7,574 nucleotides of DNA from Spirochaetaceae bacterium (lineage in GTDB: Bacteria; Spirochaetota; Spirochaetia; B11-G9): positions 1-7,574 of the forward strand of contig JAUVLL010000156.1 in NCBI GenBank assembly GCA_030600745.1. The letters run 5' to 3'. A model generated the notes under the pieces. It worked only from the letters and a program-made list of their open reading frames with translations, was not told where the DNA came from and made no database searches. Made by a program: the position numbers and the translations under genes. This document shows positions 1 to 6,613 of this stretch, piece after piece. The stretch's first letter is position 1. Every line of letters starts with the position of its first letter.

Positions 1-63
1 GCATGGCTGTCATGGACATCCAGGAAAAAGAAAATAGAACTACTGTTCAGGAGAAATGATTAA
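1..63 (+). CDS. C-terminal end of an upstream gene, possibly GldG-like membrane protein (partial)
   Basis: Frame 1 is open from the window edge to a TAA at 61-63 and gives 20 residues, AWLSWTSRKKKIELLFRRND. The stop lies two bases before the ATG of the DUF4340 gene, the spacing expected inside an operon. A hydrophobic start followed by a strongly basic tail resembles the cytoplasmic end of a last transmembrane helix. Genes for DUF4340 proteins commonly sit directly after GldG-type ABC-transporter-associated membrane proteins, so a GldG homologue is the natural guess, but 20 residues cannot prove it. A competing frame (3-59) begins with an ATG but reads as an undistinguished short peptide and is less likely. 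Confidence 0.5.
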   Translation, partial: AWLSWTSRKKKIELLFRRND

Positions 64-65
64 TT

Positions 66-983
66 ATGAAAATCAGTAAAAATTTACTAATACCTTTTGC
101 ATTGATAATAATTCTGGGCTTATATTTAATTTTTAACAGTACAGGGAAAATGAATTATACAATTCCAGAGTTTGACACTATTGATGCCCTGAAAATTAAC
201 AGCATTGAGATAAAAGGTTTAACAGATACAGTTAAATTATACTCTGATGACGGTGTATGGAAGTTTAATCCTGACAACCTTAAAGCAGAACCATCCAGAA
301 TTAAAAGTATGCTCTCTTTTCTGGAAAAACCTGAATTTATAGATATGGTTTCTGACACAGGGAATTATCAGAACTATGGTCTGGGAGATGGTAAATATAT
401 TATCGTAACAGCACAGACAGAGGGGAATACAACAAACATCCCTGACAGGGAACTTTTTATTGGCGATATAAATACCAATGGAAAGTTTGTATTTATCCGG
501 ATACCTGACAATAAGTCAGTTTTTACAGCCAGGGGAAACACAAAGGGCTTATTCGATCAAAGTGAAAATGATCTGCTTGATAAAAGAATTTTGGATATTG
601 ACACCGGCAAAATTGATAAGATAGAACTTACCTTCGGGAATACCAAATCCATTCTTAACAAAACAGTAAATTCAGAAAACAAAGATATATGGGAAACAGA
701 AAGCGGCCTCTCTTTAGAGACTAAAGAACTTGAGCAGAGTATCCGATATCTTGCAAACTCAAAGTTTGACTTTTATATTTCTGATCCTGAATCTGATCCC
801 AATAGTGATATCTTTACTATATCTCTCTTTGCAGATAATGCTGCTCATAGTTTTACCATTACAAAGAAAGAAGATGAAAATTATAAGGGGTCTTCAACAT
901 TTGCCGGAAAAGATTTCATTTTATCAGGAAACACTGGAACTCAAATTATGAAGATGTTTAGAGATGTACTAACAGAAAAGTAA
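66..983 (+). CDS. DUF4340 domain-containing, membrane-anchored protein (GldG-associated)
   Basis: This complete 305-residue protein has a short basic N-terminus (MKISKN) and one hydrophobic segment at about residues 7-23, which should anchor it in the inner membrane with the rest outside the cytoplasm. The body matches the DUF4340 pattern: an early 'I..I.IKG....VKLYSDDGVWKF' strand region (about 43-67), then a helix around residues 77-88, then 'VSDTGNYQNYGLGDGKYIIV' (about 95-114). The pattern partly repeats later (ILDIDTGKIDKIELTFGN, then W-E-T-E). DUF4340 proteins are usually encoded with GldA/F/G-type ABC transporter genes, but their biochemical role is not established. An AGGAG at 49-53 lies 12 nt before the ATG, and the upstream stop is two bases before it, so the start is well supported. 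It appears to be the last gene of its operon, since a strong hairpin follows 33 nt after the stop. Confidence 0.85.
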   Translation: MKISKNLLIPFALIIILGLYLIFNSTGKMNYTIPEFDTIDALKINSIEIKGLTDTVKLYSDDGVWKFNPDNLKAEPSRIKSMLSFLEKPEFIDMVSDTGNYQNYGLGDGKYIIVTAQTEGNTTNIPDRELFIGDINTNGKFVFIRIPDNKSVFTARGNTKGLFDQSENDLLDKRILDIDTGKIDKIELTFGNTKSILNKTVNSENKDIWETESGLSLETKELEQSIRYLANSKFDFYISDPESDPNSDIFTISLFADNAAHSFTITKKEDENYKGSSTFAGKDFILSGNTGTQIMKMFRDVLTEK

Positions 984-1004
984 TTTATAAAATAATCAGC
1001 CCAA

Positions 1005-1229
1005 TCAGGCAATATTGAACGGTTCTTCCATTTCCTCCCTGGAAGAACCGTTCTTCCTATCTTTCGCTGCTTTCTTAAATTTAAGTACATTACTCCCATA
1101 AACAGGCTCAGGTGACCTGACCTCAATTTTCAAATCAAGATCAAGCTGCCCATTTTTATAATGATAGTAAGCAGTTGGAACCCGTGTACCCTTTGAAAAA
1201 TCGAAAACTATACATTTTTCTTTCTTCAT
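1005..1229 (-). CDS. Small hypothetical protein, 74 residues
   Basis: I do not recognise this protein. It begins MKKEKCIVFDFSKGTR, has a polar, tyrosine-containing middle (YYHYKNGQ, about 21-28), alternating charged/hydrophobic stretches (DLDLKIEVR) and a charged tail. No signal peptide, membrane helix or metal motif is visible. Support for it being real is an AGAAGG ribosome binding site (1238-1243) exactly 8 nt before the ATG, and its position divergent from the kinase gene in an otherwise empty region. I found no well-spaced promoter for it. Against it, its 3' end overlaps the hairpin that seems to end the DUF4340 operon, which could instead mean the frame is accidental. Its first 13 residues resemble those of the divergent kinase-like protein: I7 and FDFSK at 9-13 are identical in both. 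Confidence 0.45.
   Translation of the reverse strand: MKKEKCIVFDFSKGTRVPTAYYHYKNGQLDLDLKIEVRSPEPVYGSNVLKFKKAAKDRKNGSSREEMEEPFNIA
1017..1053 (+). terminator. Perfect 14-bp hairpin, candidate terminator of the DUF4340 operon
   Basis: The arms at 1017-1030 (GAACGGTTCTTCCA) and 1040-1053 (TGGAAGAACCGTTC) are exact inverted complements around a 9-nt loop. On the plus strand the stem is followed by a pyrimidine-rich but interrupted tract (TTCCTATCTTTC), so it is a fair, not ideal, intrinsic terminator. It begins 33 nt after the DUF4340 stop, the usual place for one. On the minus strand no T-run follows it. If the small minus-strand gene is real, the same bases encode its residues 60-71. Confidence 0.55.
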
Positions 1230-1237
1230 ATTTTTTT

Positions 1238-1243
1238 CCTTCT
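1238..1243 (-). promoter_or_regulatory. Ribosome binding site of the 74-residue minus-strand gene
   Basis: On the minus strand this reads AGAAGG, followed by seven A and one T before the ATG at 1229-1227. The near-consensus sequence and 8-nt spacing are the main evidence that the small frame is translated. Confidence 0.45.
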
Positions 1244-1456
1244 GCCTTATATATACATGTAAATTCGAGCTGCTGCTTCAAAGATTCCTGAACTTTTTTT
1301 AATTTTTTTTACTAACACTGAAAATGTGATATTCAAACCAGTATAATTACCAATAATCTGTTATTATCTATCCAACAACATTAGTAACTTGTCTAATGAT
1401 AATAATCTATTTTGATGCAAATTTACTTTCAGTACTATTTATTTTGCGATTTTTAC

Positions 1457-1485
1457 TTGCATTTTGAGTATTTTCATGGTAATAT
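1457..1485 (+). promoter_or_regulatory. Sigma70-type promoter with extended -10 for the kinase operon
   Basis: A TTGCAT -35 box (1457-1462) is separated by 17 nt from a TAATAT -10 box (1480-1485), which is preceded by TG plus one base (1477-1479), the extended -10 signature. A transcript would start near 1492 and leave a leader of about 50 nt before the ATG at 1544. Spacing and both boxes are close to consensus, but AT-rich DNA gives chance matches, so this remains a prediction. Confidence 0.55.
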
Positions 1486-1496
1486 ACTTTCATAAA

Positions 1497-1508
1497 CATA
1501 TATATATG
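1497..1508. repeat. 12-bp perfect TA-rich palindrome just after the promoter
   Basis: CATATATATATG is its own reverse complement and lies at about +5 to +16 relative to the predicted transcription start. It could be an operator, but alternating TA runs are common in AT-rich leaders, so no regulator is proposed. Confidence 0.3.
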
Positions 1509-1543
1509 CAAATATTTTTTCACATGAATACAGGAATAATTAA

Positions 1544-2740
1544 ATGGGAGAAAGAACACCAATACTTTTTGATTTTAGCAAAGAGCTCTATGAAAAACTA
1601 TCCAATCTTAAAAGTGGTGTATCAGACCTTGAATTATATGAATTTCGCTATGCACTTGAAAATATCCAGCCTAAAGATGGTAACTGGACAAGTATTGAAA
1701 TACCTCCTCAATCAGATATCGAAAAAAAAATTAATGACAGCTCTTTTTATCAGGAAATACAGTTAAAACCTGAAGAAAACTGCAAAATAACTATAGATGA
1801 GAGTATTGCCGATTTAAACAGATCCCTCTTTGCCGGTATTGTAAATAACGTCTATGATTTATATTGGGTAGATAAGTATTTTTACTTTGATGTTCGTGGA
1901 TTTTTATTCCTGCCTCGGACCATTTATTATACAGAAGCTGTTCTGGATCATTTAGGTCATAATCCATATCTTGAATTTAAAAAAAGGCAGAGCAACTTTG
2001 ACAATTATCATGGAATTGGATTCAGGGATTTTAAAGAAGCAAATAAGGAAATTGATCGAAACCTTATAAATATCGTTGAAAAACTTACTACTAATAAAAG
2101 TACTCCAATAATAATTGCTATTGCAGGACCTACTGCAGCGGGAAAGACTGAATTTTCAGAATATTTACTGGAATTTTTTAATACTAACAATAAAACTATA
2201 ACTTTAGTTGAAATGGATAATTTCTTTCTTGACCGTGATTACAGGGACAAAATTGGTGCAGGATCTATGAGTAAGGAAAGTATTCATTTCGATCTTTTCA
2301 GAAAAACGCTTATAGACCTCAAAAATGGAAAATCATGCAATATCCCCAAATATGATTTTGTGGATGCTTTTTCAAGCCATGACCCGATGGGTAAAATAAA
2401 AGATGGAGCCTCTACCCTTTTTGTCAATCCTGCAGATGTTATATATATTGAGGGTAATTTTCCTTTTCTATTCGAAGAGATTATCCCAATAATTGATATC
2501 AAGGTTTTTTACCTGACTGATGATCCTATACGTCTAAAAAGAAAATGGAAAAGAGATATAGATTATCGAAAAAAATATGATCCTAATTACCTGTGCAACA
2601 GATACTTCAGAACACAATTTTTAAAGGCGGAAGCATGCTATCGCACACAATTGGAAATTTGTGATATAGCAGTCGATACAACCCAGGCACATATCTATGT
2701 TTCCAGAAAAATCTTTAAACCCCTTGAACATAAAACTTAA
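1544..2740 (+). CDS. Uridine kinase/phosphoribulokinase-like P-loop kinase with unrecognised N-terminal region
   Basis: This protein has 398 residues, against about 200-230 for a simple uridine kinase. The C-terminal half is a PRK/URK-type nucleoside or sugar-phosphate kinase fold. The Walker A motif is GPTAAGKT (195-202), the acidic loop after strand 2 is EMDNFF (223-228), and the helix-plus-substrate segment 'LKNGKSCNIPKYDF' spans about 259-272. The Walker B-like IEGNFPF is at 302-308, and an arginine-rich lid-like stretch RLKRKWKRDIDYR is at 330-342. In uridine kinases the equivalents are DSFY, YDF, EGI and RDI.ERG, and the last is not conserved here, so uridine may not be the substrate. 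Residues 1-185 match no domain I know; they contain an aromatic-rich stretch (YDLYWVDKYFYFDVRGFLFLP, about 104-124). AGGA at 1532-1535 lies 8 nt before the ATG. It is first in a three-gene operon. ATP-dependent phosphorylation of a small molecule is inferred. Confidence 0.8.
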   Translation: MGERTPILFDFSKELYEKLSNLKSGVSDLELYEFRYALENIQPKDGNWTSIEIPPQSDIEKKINDSSFYQEIQLKPEENCKITIDESIADLNRSLFAGIVNNVYDLYWVDKYFYFDVRGFLFLPRTIYYTEAVLDHLGHNPYLEFKKRQSNFDNYHGIGFRDFKEANKEIDRNLINIVEKLTTNKSTPIIIAIAGPTAAGKTEFSEYLLEFFNTNNKTITLVEMDNFFLDRDYRDKIGAGSMSKESIHFDLFRKTLIDLKNGKSCNIPKYDFVDAFSSHDPMGKIKDGASTLFVNPADVIYIEGNFPFLFEEIIPIIDIKVFYLTDDPIRLKRKWKRDIDYRKKYDPNYLCNRYFRTQFLKAEACYRTQLEICDIAVDTTQAHIYVSRKIFKPLEHKT

Positions 2741-2758
2741 ATTATACAGTGAGATACT

Positions 2759-3634
2759 ATGGATAAAATTCTTGAAGCATTACAGGGTAAAGCCTTTCAC
2801 CTTTCTGAGGGTATGTACAATTTTCTTAATGCAAGATACTCAAATCTTAAGGATAATCCTATTCCAGATATAAATATTGATTTATTTCATCCTGAAATTA
2901 TCAGGAAAATAATTACTTATCACCGTGAACAATTTTATACAGAAGAATATATCCAAAGCAGAATTTCCAACCCAACTACCGGGACAATTGATCACCTTCA
3001 TGCAGAGATTACCGCTGCAACTGCTGTCAGGCTTGGAATAAAAAATGGATATAAAGGATATGCCCTTGAACTGCTTAGAGCAGCCGGACATTTTCATGAT
3101 TCTGACCGGTCATTTCCATTGACGATGATACAGGGAGAGGAAAATGTCAGACATGATGCTGAAGCTTACAAAGAATATAAAAAACTGCATGCAGCAAACT
3201 CAAAAAAAAGAGCTGGAGATCTAATCGAAAGAGCTGCTGCAAATGGATATGAATCTCCGGATAGTTTCTTTACAGACCTTTCACACCTTATTCTCAGGCA
3301 TGAATTAGGGGGACAAAAAGAAAATGGCATGAGTTTGATATTACCGTCAGAAGTTGAACCGGATTTAAATCTGGACTCACTCGCAGATATTGTTACTGAT
3401 GCAGATTCTCTTTCATACTTCGATGCAAATATTCTGACGAACTGGGAGGAATGCGGGAAAGATAAAGTTCTTCTTGGTAAGAAGGTTCATTTTATGTATG
3501 ACAGAATGTCTATGAATTCCCAGAAGGAATTACGGGAGTCAATAATATTCTCTGACAACCATATTCTTGGTTCTCCATCTAAAGATCGTGATATCCATGC
3601 TATATGGAAAATACTTAGGGAGATTTGTATTTAG
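2759..3634 (+). CDS. HD-domain-like putative metal-dependent phosphohydrolase
   Basis: This protein of 291 residues has an ordered series of histidines and aspartates typical of HD-superfamily hydrolases. These are DHLHAE (78-83), HFHDSDRS (111-118, containing the HD pair H113-D114), RHDAEAY (131-137), H144 in KKLHAAN, SHLILRHELGG (175-185), and a late TDADSLSYFD (213-222) followed by KKVHFMYDRMS (241-251). The late 'DADSLSYF' plus basic helix resembles that of uncharacterised HD-type proteins, in which the final Asp completes the metal site. Such enzymes usually cleave phosphoester bonds in nucleotides or other small phosphorylated molecules; the substrate here is unknown. The first 70 residues precede the recognisable domain. 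The gene starts 18 nt after the kinase stop, with a modest AGTGAG site about 5 nt before the ATG, so co-transcription with the kinase is very likely. It could oppose or follow the kinase reaction, but this is inference. Confidence 0.65.
   Translation: MDKILEALQGKAFHLSEGMYNFLNARYSNLKDNPIPDINIDLFHPEIIRKIITYHREQFYTEEYIQSRISNPTTGTIDHLHAEITAATAVRLGIKNGYKGYALELLRAAGHFHDSDRSFPLTMIQGEENVRHDAEAYKEYKKLHAANSKKRAGDLIERAAANGYESPDSFFTDLSHLILRHELGGQKENGMSLILPSEVEPDLNLDSLADIVTDADSLSYFDANILTNWEECGKDKVLLGKKVHFMYDRMSMNSQKELRESIIFSDNHILGSPSKDRDIHAIWKILREICI
3617..3622 (+). promoter_or_regulatory. Ribosome binding site that selects the start at 3636
   Basis: AGGGAG sits 13 nt before the ATG at 3636, inside the last codons of the HD-type gene. 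It favours 3636 over the in-frame ATG at 3567, which would overlap the previous gene by 68 nt and add a 23-residue extension unlike a TIM-barrel N-terminus. The spacing is long but similar to that of the DUF4340 gene. Confidence 0.5.
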
Positions 3635-3635
3635 T

Positions 3636-4496
3636 ATGAAGAAGATTGGTGTATCGATCCCATGGGATTATTTATCAGGCAATATGGTTACAACAGATGC
3701 AGAAATATTAGAACAAAACTTCGGCAGTGCTCCGGAGTTTCTTAACTTCCTAAAAGATCTTGAAGTAACATATGTAGAACTAAGACACCGAAAAAAAGAT
3801 ATGTCCCAAACTGACATGGAATCTGTTTTCCAGCTTCTCATCGATTCGGAATTTAAGATTACTATACATGGAGATAATCCACTTCCGGGAAACACCTGGA
3901 ACATCAATGAAGTTTTCCCCTGGCTTGACTCTTTTAAAAGGATAAATCCCAACGAAAATAATACTTTAATGATTACCCTGCATCCTTTTACCGGTGCAGA
4001 ACCTGTAGATGACTACAGAGTGCAGACAATTGGATTTATTAAAAGATTAGATGATATGATAACAAGCCATAATCTTCCAATTAAACTTGCTCTGGAAAAT
4101 CAGCGAAGTAAAAAAGTTAATGATCCCGCAAAATCGTTCAAAGGAGTTGAAGGTATATGGAAAGAAATTAACAGAACTAACGCAGGCATCTGCTGGGATA
4201 TGGGACATTGTTATGCCAATCACCTTCTCGATAATAGCCTCTATCCTATCTACCCCCACTCTGAATTCACGGCAGCTGTAACCCATACTCATATACATGA
4301 CCTTGGCCCGAACGGCAGAACCCACTGGGTATTTAAAGAAAACAGAGTACCCATAGCTGACTTCATTCGGCAGCTTAAAGCAGTGGGATACAAGGGAGTA
4401 TATAATCTGGAATTAAGCTTCGATAGATTTGCATCAGAAAAAGATCATCCAAAACTTATTAAAGATACAATTATTAAACTAGGAAAGATGATCTGA
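3636..4496 (+). CDS. Sugar phosphate isomerase/epimerase-like protein (xylose isomerase-like TIM barrel)
   Basis: This protein of 286 residues has the usual length and strand-end motifs of the xylose isomerase-like/AP endonuclease 2 TIM-barrel family. MKKIGVSIPWDYL forms the first strand, and YVELRH (46-51) carries a strand-2 acidic residue. ITIHGD (75-80, H78) and TLHP (114-117, H116) supply histidines, LALENQ (151-156) has the conserved Glu154, and CWDMGH (186-191) has Asp188 and His191. THTHIHD (216-222) supplies further histidines and NLELS (257-261) the last Glu. These are the residues that normally bind one or more divalent metals and move protons during isomerisation or epimerisation. 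Sequence does not tell an isomerase from a phosphodiester-cleaving member of the fold, but a sugar enzyme is more likely. One base separates the previous stop from this ATG, so the genes are probably translationally linked. The 3' end overlaps the opposing mutase gene by 18 bp. Confidence 0.8.
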   Translation: MKKIGVSIPWDYLSGNMVTTDAEILEQNFGSAPEFLNFLKDLEVTYVELRHRKKDMSQTDMESVFQLLIDSEFKITIHGDNPLPGNTWNINEVFPWLDSFKRINPNENNTLMITLHPFTGAEPVDDYRVQTIGFIKRLDDMITSHNLPIKLALENQRSKKVNDPAKSFKGVEGIWKEINRTNAGICWDMGHCYANHLLDNSLYPIYPHSEFTAAVTHTHIHDLGPNGRTHWVFKENRVPIADFIRQLKAVGYKGVYNLELSFDRFASEKDHPKLIKDTIIKLGKMI

Positions 4497-5837
4497 ACCA
4501 CCTGACTGATAGATAAAGCTTTTTAATTCTTCAACTTTATGTTCAAGAGTTAACAAATCTTTTCCTTCAACAACAAGACGCAATACCGGTTCTGTATTTG
4601 CCATCCTGACAAGGAACCACCAGTCATCAAAATCTACTCTTACTCCATCAAGAAATGTCTGGCTCCCTGTAGAATATTTTTTCTTTAATTTATCAATGAC
4701 AATTTCCCCATCAGGAACTAAAAAATTAATCTCACCAGAAAAATAGTATTTATTTATCTCTGTTATTAATTCTGAAAACGATTTTTTTTCCAGGCTTAAT
4801 ATTGCCTGTACCTGTAAAAAAGGAATCCATCCATTATCAAGATTAAAAAAATCTCTGTAATAGTAATGCCCTGGTAGTTCACCTCCATAAATTCCGTTTA
4901 AAGCCGGTAAGCCTTCCTGCATCGCTGTGTGTCCTGTCGAGCAGACGTAAGATTTACCTCCAAGAACTGCTATAAAATCTGATATAGAGTTTGTTGACCG
5001 GGCATCATAAAGAACACCATCAGCATCTCCCTTTTTTTCAGGAAAGTGCTTAAAATAATAAAGTCCCAGTAATGCAATAATCAAATCAGGGGAGACCCAT
5101 TCACCTTTCTCGTCAATAAATATTGTACGATCCCCATCACCATCAAAGCAAATACCAAGATCCGCACTATTATTTAATACCTGATTTTTTATTTCACTCA
5201 AAGATGACTCAATTGTGGGGTTAGGGCCATGTGCAGGGAAGTTTCCATCAATATTATCATTAATAATTGTATACTCCCCTGGAAGATCTTTAACTATTCT
5301 GTGAACCAGTACTGAGCTCATGCCATTGGAGCAATCAACAATACACCTTAGTTTCCCAATACCTACCTTATACGTCTCAATTTTTTCAAGATACCCGGGG
5401 ATAATATTAAGTACATTTCTACTTCCACCCGGCACAAATTTGCCAGGCGCTTCCTTTATATTTTCTTCAAGTTTCAATAAACCATTATGCCTTGATATTA
5501 CAAGTGCATTCTTTCCACTTATCTTAAGACCATTATATTCCGGTGGATTGTGGGAGGCAGTAATCATTATTCCACAGTCAAATCCATGGATAATAGTTGA
5601 AAAAGGTACCCCCGGGGTATCTATCATTCCTATATCAGTTACAGAGCAACCAGCTCTTAATAATCCTTCAGTTAAAGCCTCAAATATTTCTCTTGAAGAC
5701 AATCTGCCGTCTCTGCCAATTACAACCCTCTTTGCATTTAACAAAGCAACAAGGTAGTAACCTATCCTGTAAGCTGTTTCCCTATCCCACTCTGTACCAT
5801 ATTTGCCTCTAATACTTCCAAATTTAAAAATTGACAT
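4479..5837 (-). CDS. Phosphoglucomutase/phosphomannomutase family protein
   Basis: This complete four-domain alpha-D-phosphohexomutase has 452 residues from the ATG at 5837. The phosphoserine loop TASHNP (S95) is the catalytic site, and DGDGDR (232-237) binds Mg2+. GGELPGH (318-324) recognises the sugar, and RMANTEPVLR (411-420) binds the substrate phosphate. The N-terminal loop reads GSIRGKYG where many relatives have a D before IRG. Such enzymes interconvert hexose 1- and 6-phosphates through a bisphosphate intermediate, feeding nucleotide-sugar or glycogen pathways; glucose versus mannose preference cannot be read here. A GTG at 5846 would give three more residues, but I prefer the ATG because TAATG overlaps it with the stop of the upstream HAD gene, and no clear Shine-Dalgarno sequence precedes either, fitting translational coupling. 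It is the last gene of the minus-strand operon, and no terminator is visible before its convergent neighbour. Confidence 0.9.
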   Translation of the reverse strand: MSIFKFGSIRGKYGTEWDRETAYRIGYYLVALLNAKRVVIGRDGRLSSREIFEALTEGLLRAGCSVTDIGMIDTPGVPFSTIIHGFDCGIMITASHNPPEYNGLKISGKNALVISRHNGLLKLEENIKEAPGKFVPGGSRNVLNIIPGYLEKIETYKVGIGKLRCIVDCSNGMSSVLVHRIVKDLPGEYTIINDNIDGNFPAHGPNPTIESSLSEIKNQVLNNSADLGICFDGDGDRTIFIDEKGEWVSPDLIIALLGLYYFKHFPEKKGDADGVLYDARSTNSISDFIAVLGGKSYVCSTGHTAMQEGLPALNGIYGGELPGHYYYRDFFNLDNGWIPFLQVQAILSLEKKSFSELITEINKYYFSGEINFLVPDGEIVIDKLKKKYSTGSQTFLDGVRVDFDDWWFLVRMANTEPVLRLVVEGKDLLTLEHKVEELKSFIYQSGGSDHLS

Positions 5838-6613
5838 TAGGGACACACTTTTTGAGGAAAGAGATCAAGAAGCTCCATCAGATTATCAACAGTTATATCC
5901 GGTACCTGCAGATCAGGTAATTCCTTACCTTCAGGGTAATTACTTGTCTTAAGAATAACATTCAGACCAAAACCAGCCCTTCTTGGTCCTTCAACATCTC
6001 TGTTGGGCTGATCACCAATATAAACTGATTTCTCAGCAGAGATTCCCATTGACAATGCAGCTTCATTAAACATTGCCGGATCCGGTTTTCGCACACCTGT
6101 AATAGAAGACATAACCAGACTCTCAATGTATGGATTAATTCCTGCTTCTTCGAGTTCTACCGGAACAAGAACCCTGCTTACAGTATTACTGATAATTCCA
6201 ATTTTATAACCTCGTTCGGATAATGCCTTTATCACAGGCAATGCTTCTGAACGAAGTTCTCTGAGTCCTTTTGATCTGGAGAAAAGTAAAGTTAATTCTT
6301 CTGCATTGGCCTTTACAACATCTTTTGGAAAATCAGGCAGAAGAAACCTTGTACATCGTTCTTCTTCACTCAATTCAATCCACGACTTCATTGCCCACTT
6401 TTTATAAGCTTTATCATTTAAAACAAGCTGTGCTCCAAAATCAGCAACATCACCGACCGCACCAACTATATCCATTATTTTTTTATAATTAGGCAGCCCC
6501 CAGTCTTTTCCTCCTGTTACAGGTTTACTTAAAGTTCCACCCTTATCAAAAAAAATTACCTCAATATTTTCAGGAGAAGTAAAATAACTTGTATCCCGCA
6601 AATATTTAATCAT
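5837..6613 (-). CDS. HAD-superfamily hydrolase-like protein with altered motif I (DKGGT)
   Basis: This protein of 258 residues has a HAD phosphatase-type core with a helical cap. Motif I is FFDKGGTL (21-28): the nucleophile D23 is present, but the usual second Asp of DxD is Gly25. Motif II is GIISNT (139-144), the motif III lysine is K176 in GVRKPDP, and motif IV is YIGDQPNRD (198-206) with D201 and D206. The cap lies between motifs I and II (about 30-125) and is rich in charged helices. The second Asp normally acts as general acid/base, so its loss may change the reaction; phosphonatases have Ala there and use a Schiff base. The enzyme may act on a phosphorylated sugar or related metabolite, given two mutases in the operon. 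The start ATG lies inside the end of the upstream HAD gene (ATGATTAA, 8-nt overlap) with only a weak Shine-Dalgarno sequence, so translation is probably coupled. Confidence 0.8.
   Translation of the reverse strand: MIKYLRDTSYFTSPENIEVIFFDKGGTLSKPVTGGKDWGLPNYKKIMDIVGAVGDVADFGAQLVLNDKAYKKWAMKSWIELSEEERCTRFLLPDFPKDVVKANAEELTLLFSRSKGLRELRSEALPVIKALSERGYKIGIISNTVSRVLVPVELEEAGINPYIESLVMSSITGVRKPDPAMFNEAALSMGISAEKSVYIGDQPNRDVEGPRRAGFGLNVILKTSNYPEGKELPDLQVPDITVDNLMELLDLFPQKVCP

Larger units (their letters stand above)
1230..1543. other. AT-rich intergenic region between divergent genes
   Basis: These 314 bases contain no convincing coding frame. They include a near-uninterrupted T tract at 1293-1310 (seven T, two A, eight T), which may bend the DNA. 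They also hold several imperfect AATAATCT-like repeats around 1352-1411, a plus-strand promoter (1457-1485) and a 12-bp TA-rich palindrome (CATATATATATG, 1497-1508). No structured RNA, riboswitch core or protein-binding site could be identified by eye, and base composition alone would produce many weak repeats here. Confidence 0.6.

Noticed and set aside
941..1126. 61-residue minus-strand frame overlapping the DUF4340 3' end
   Set aside because: It overlaps both the DUF4340 gene and the better-supported 74-residue frame, and shows no coding features.
1246..1281. Possible minus-strand promoter (TTGAAG with a TATATA run) for the small gene
   Set aside because: The spacing is 20-22 nt and the TATATA run sits very close to the ribosome binding site, so it is not convincing.
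1352..1411. AATAATCT-like repeats as operator sites or a small array
   Set aside because: The copies are short, imperfect and irregularly spaced in very AT-rich DNA, as expected by chance.
1464..1766. 100-residue plus-strand frame overlapping the start of the kinase gene
   Set aside because: Its beginning lies in promoter and leader DNA, its product looks like AT-rich noise, and most of it is the wrong frame of the kinase gene.
3567..3635. Upstream in-frame extension of the TIM-barrel gene from an ATG at 3567
   Set aside because: It would overlap the HD-type gene by 68 nt and add 23 residues unlike the family. MKKIGVSIPW at 3636 is a typical first strand and has an AGGGAG upstream.
5320..5757. 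145-residue plus-strand frame inside the mutase gene
   Set aside because: It is antisense to a clearly conserved mutase region including the catalytic serine loop, and has no ribosome binding site or recognisable motif.
5838..5846. GTG at 5846 as start of the complete mutase
   Set aside because: It adds only three residues, lacks a Shine-Dalgarno sequence and is less attractive than the ATG overlapping the HAD stop codon (TAATG). It cannot be fully excluded.
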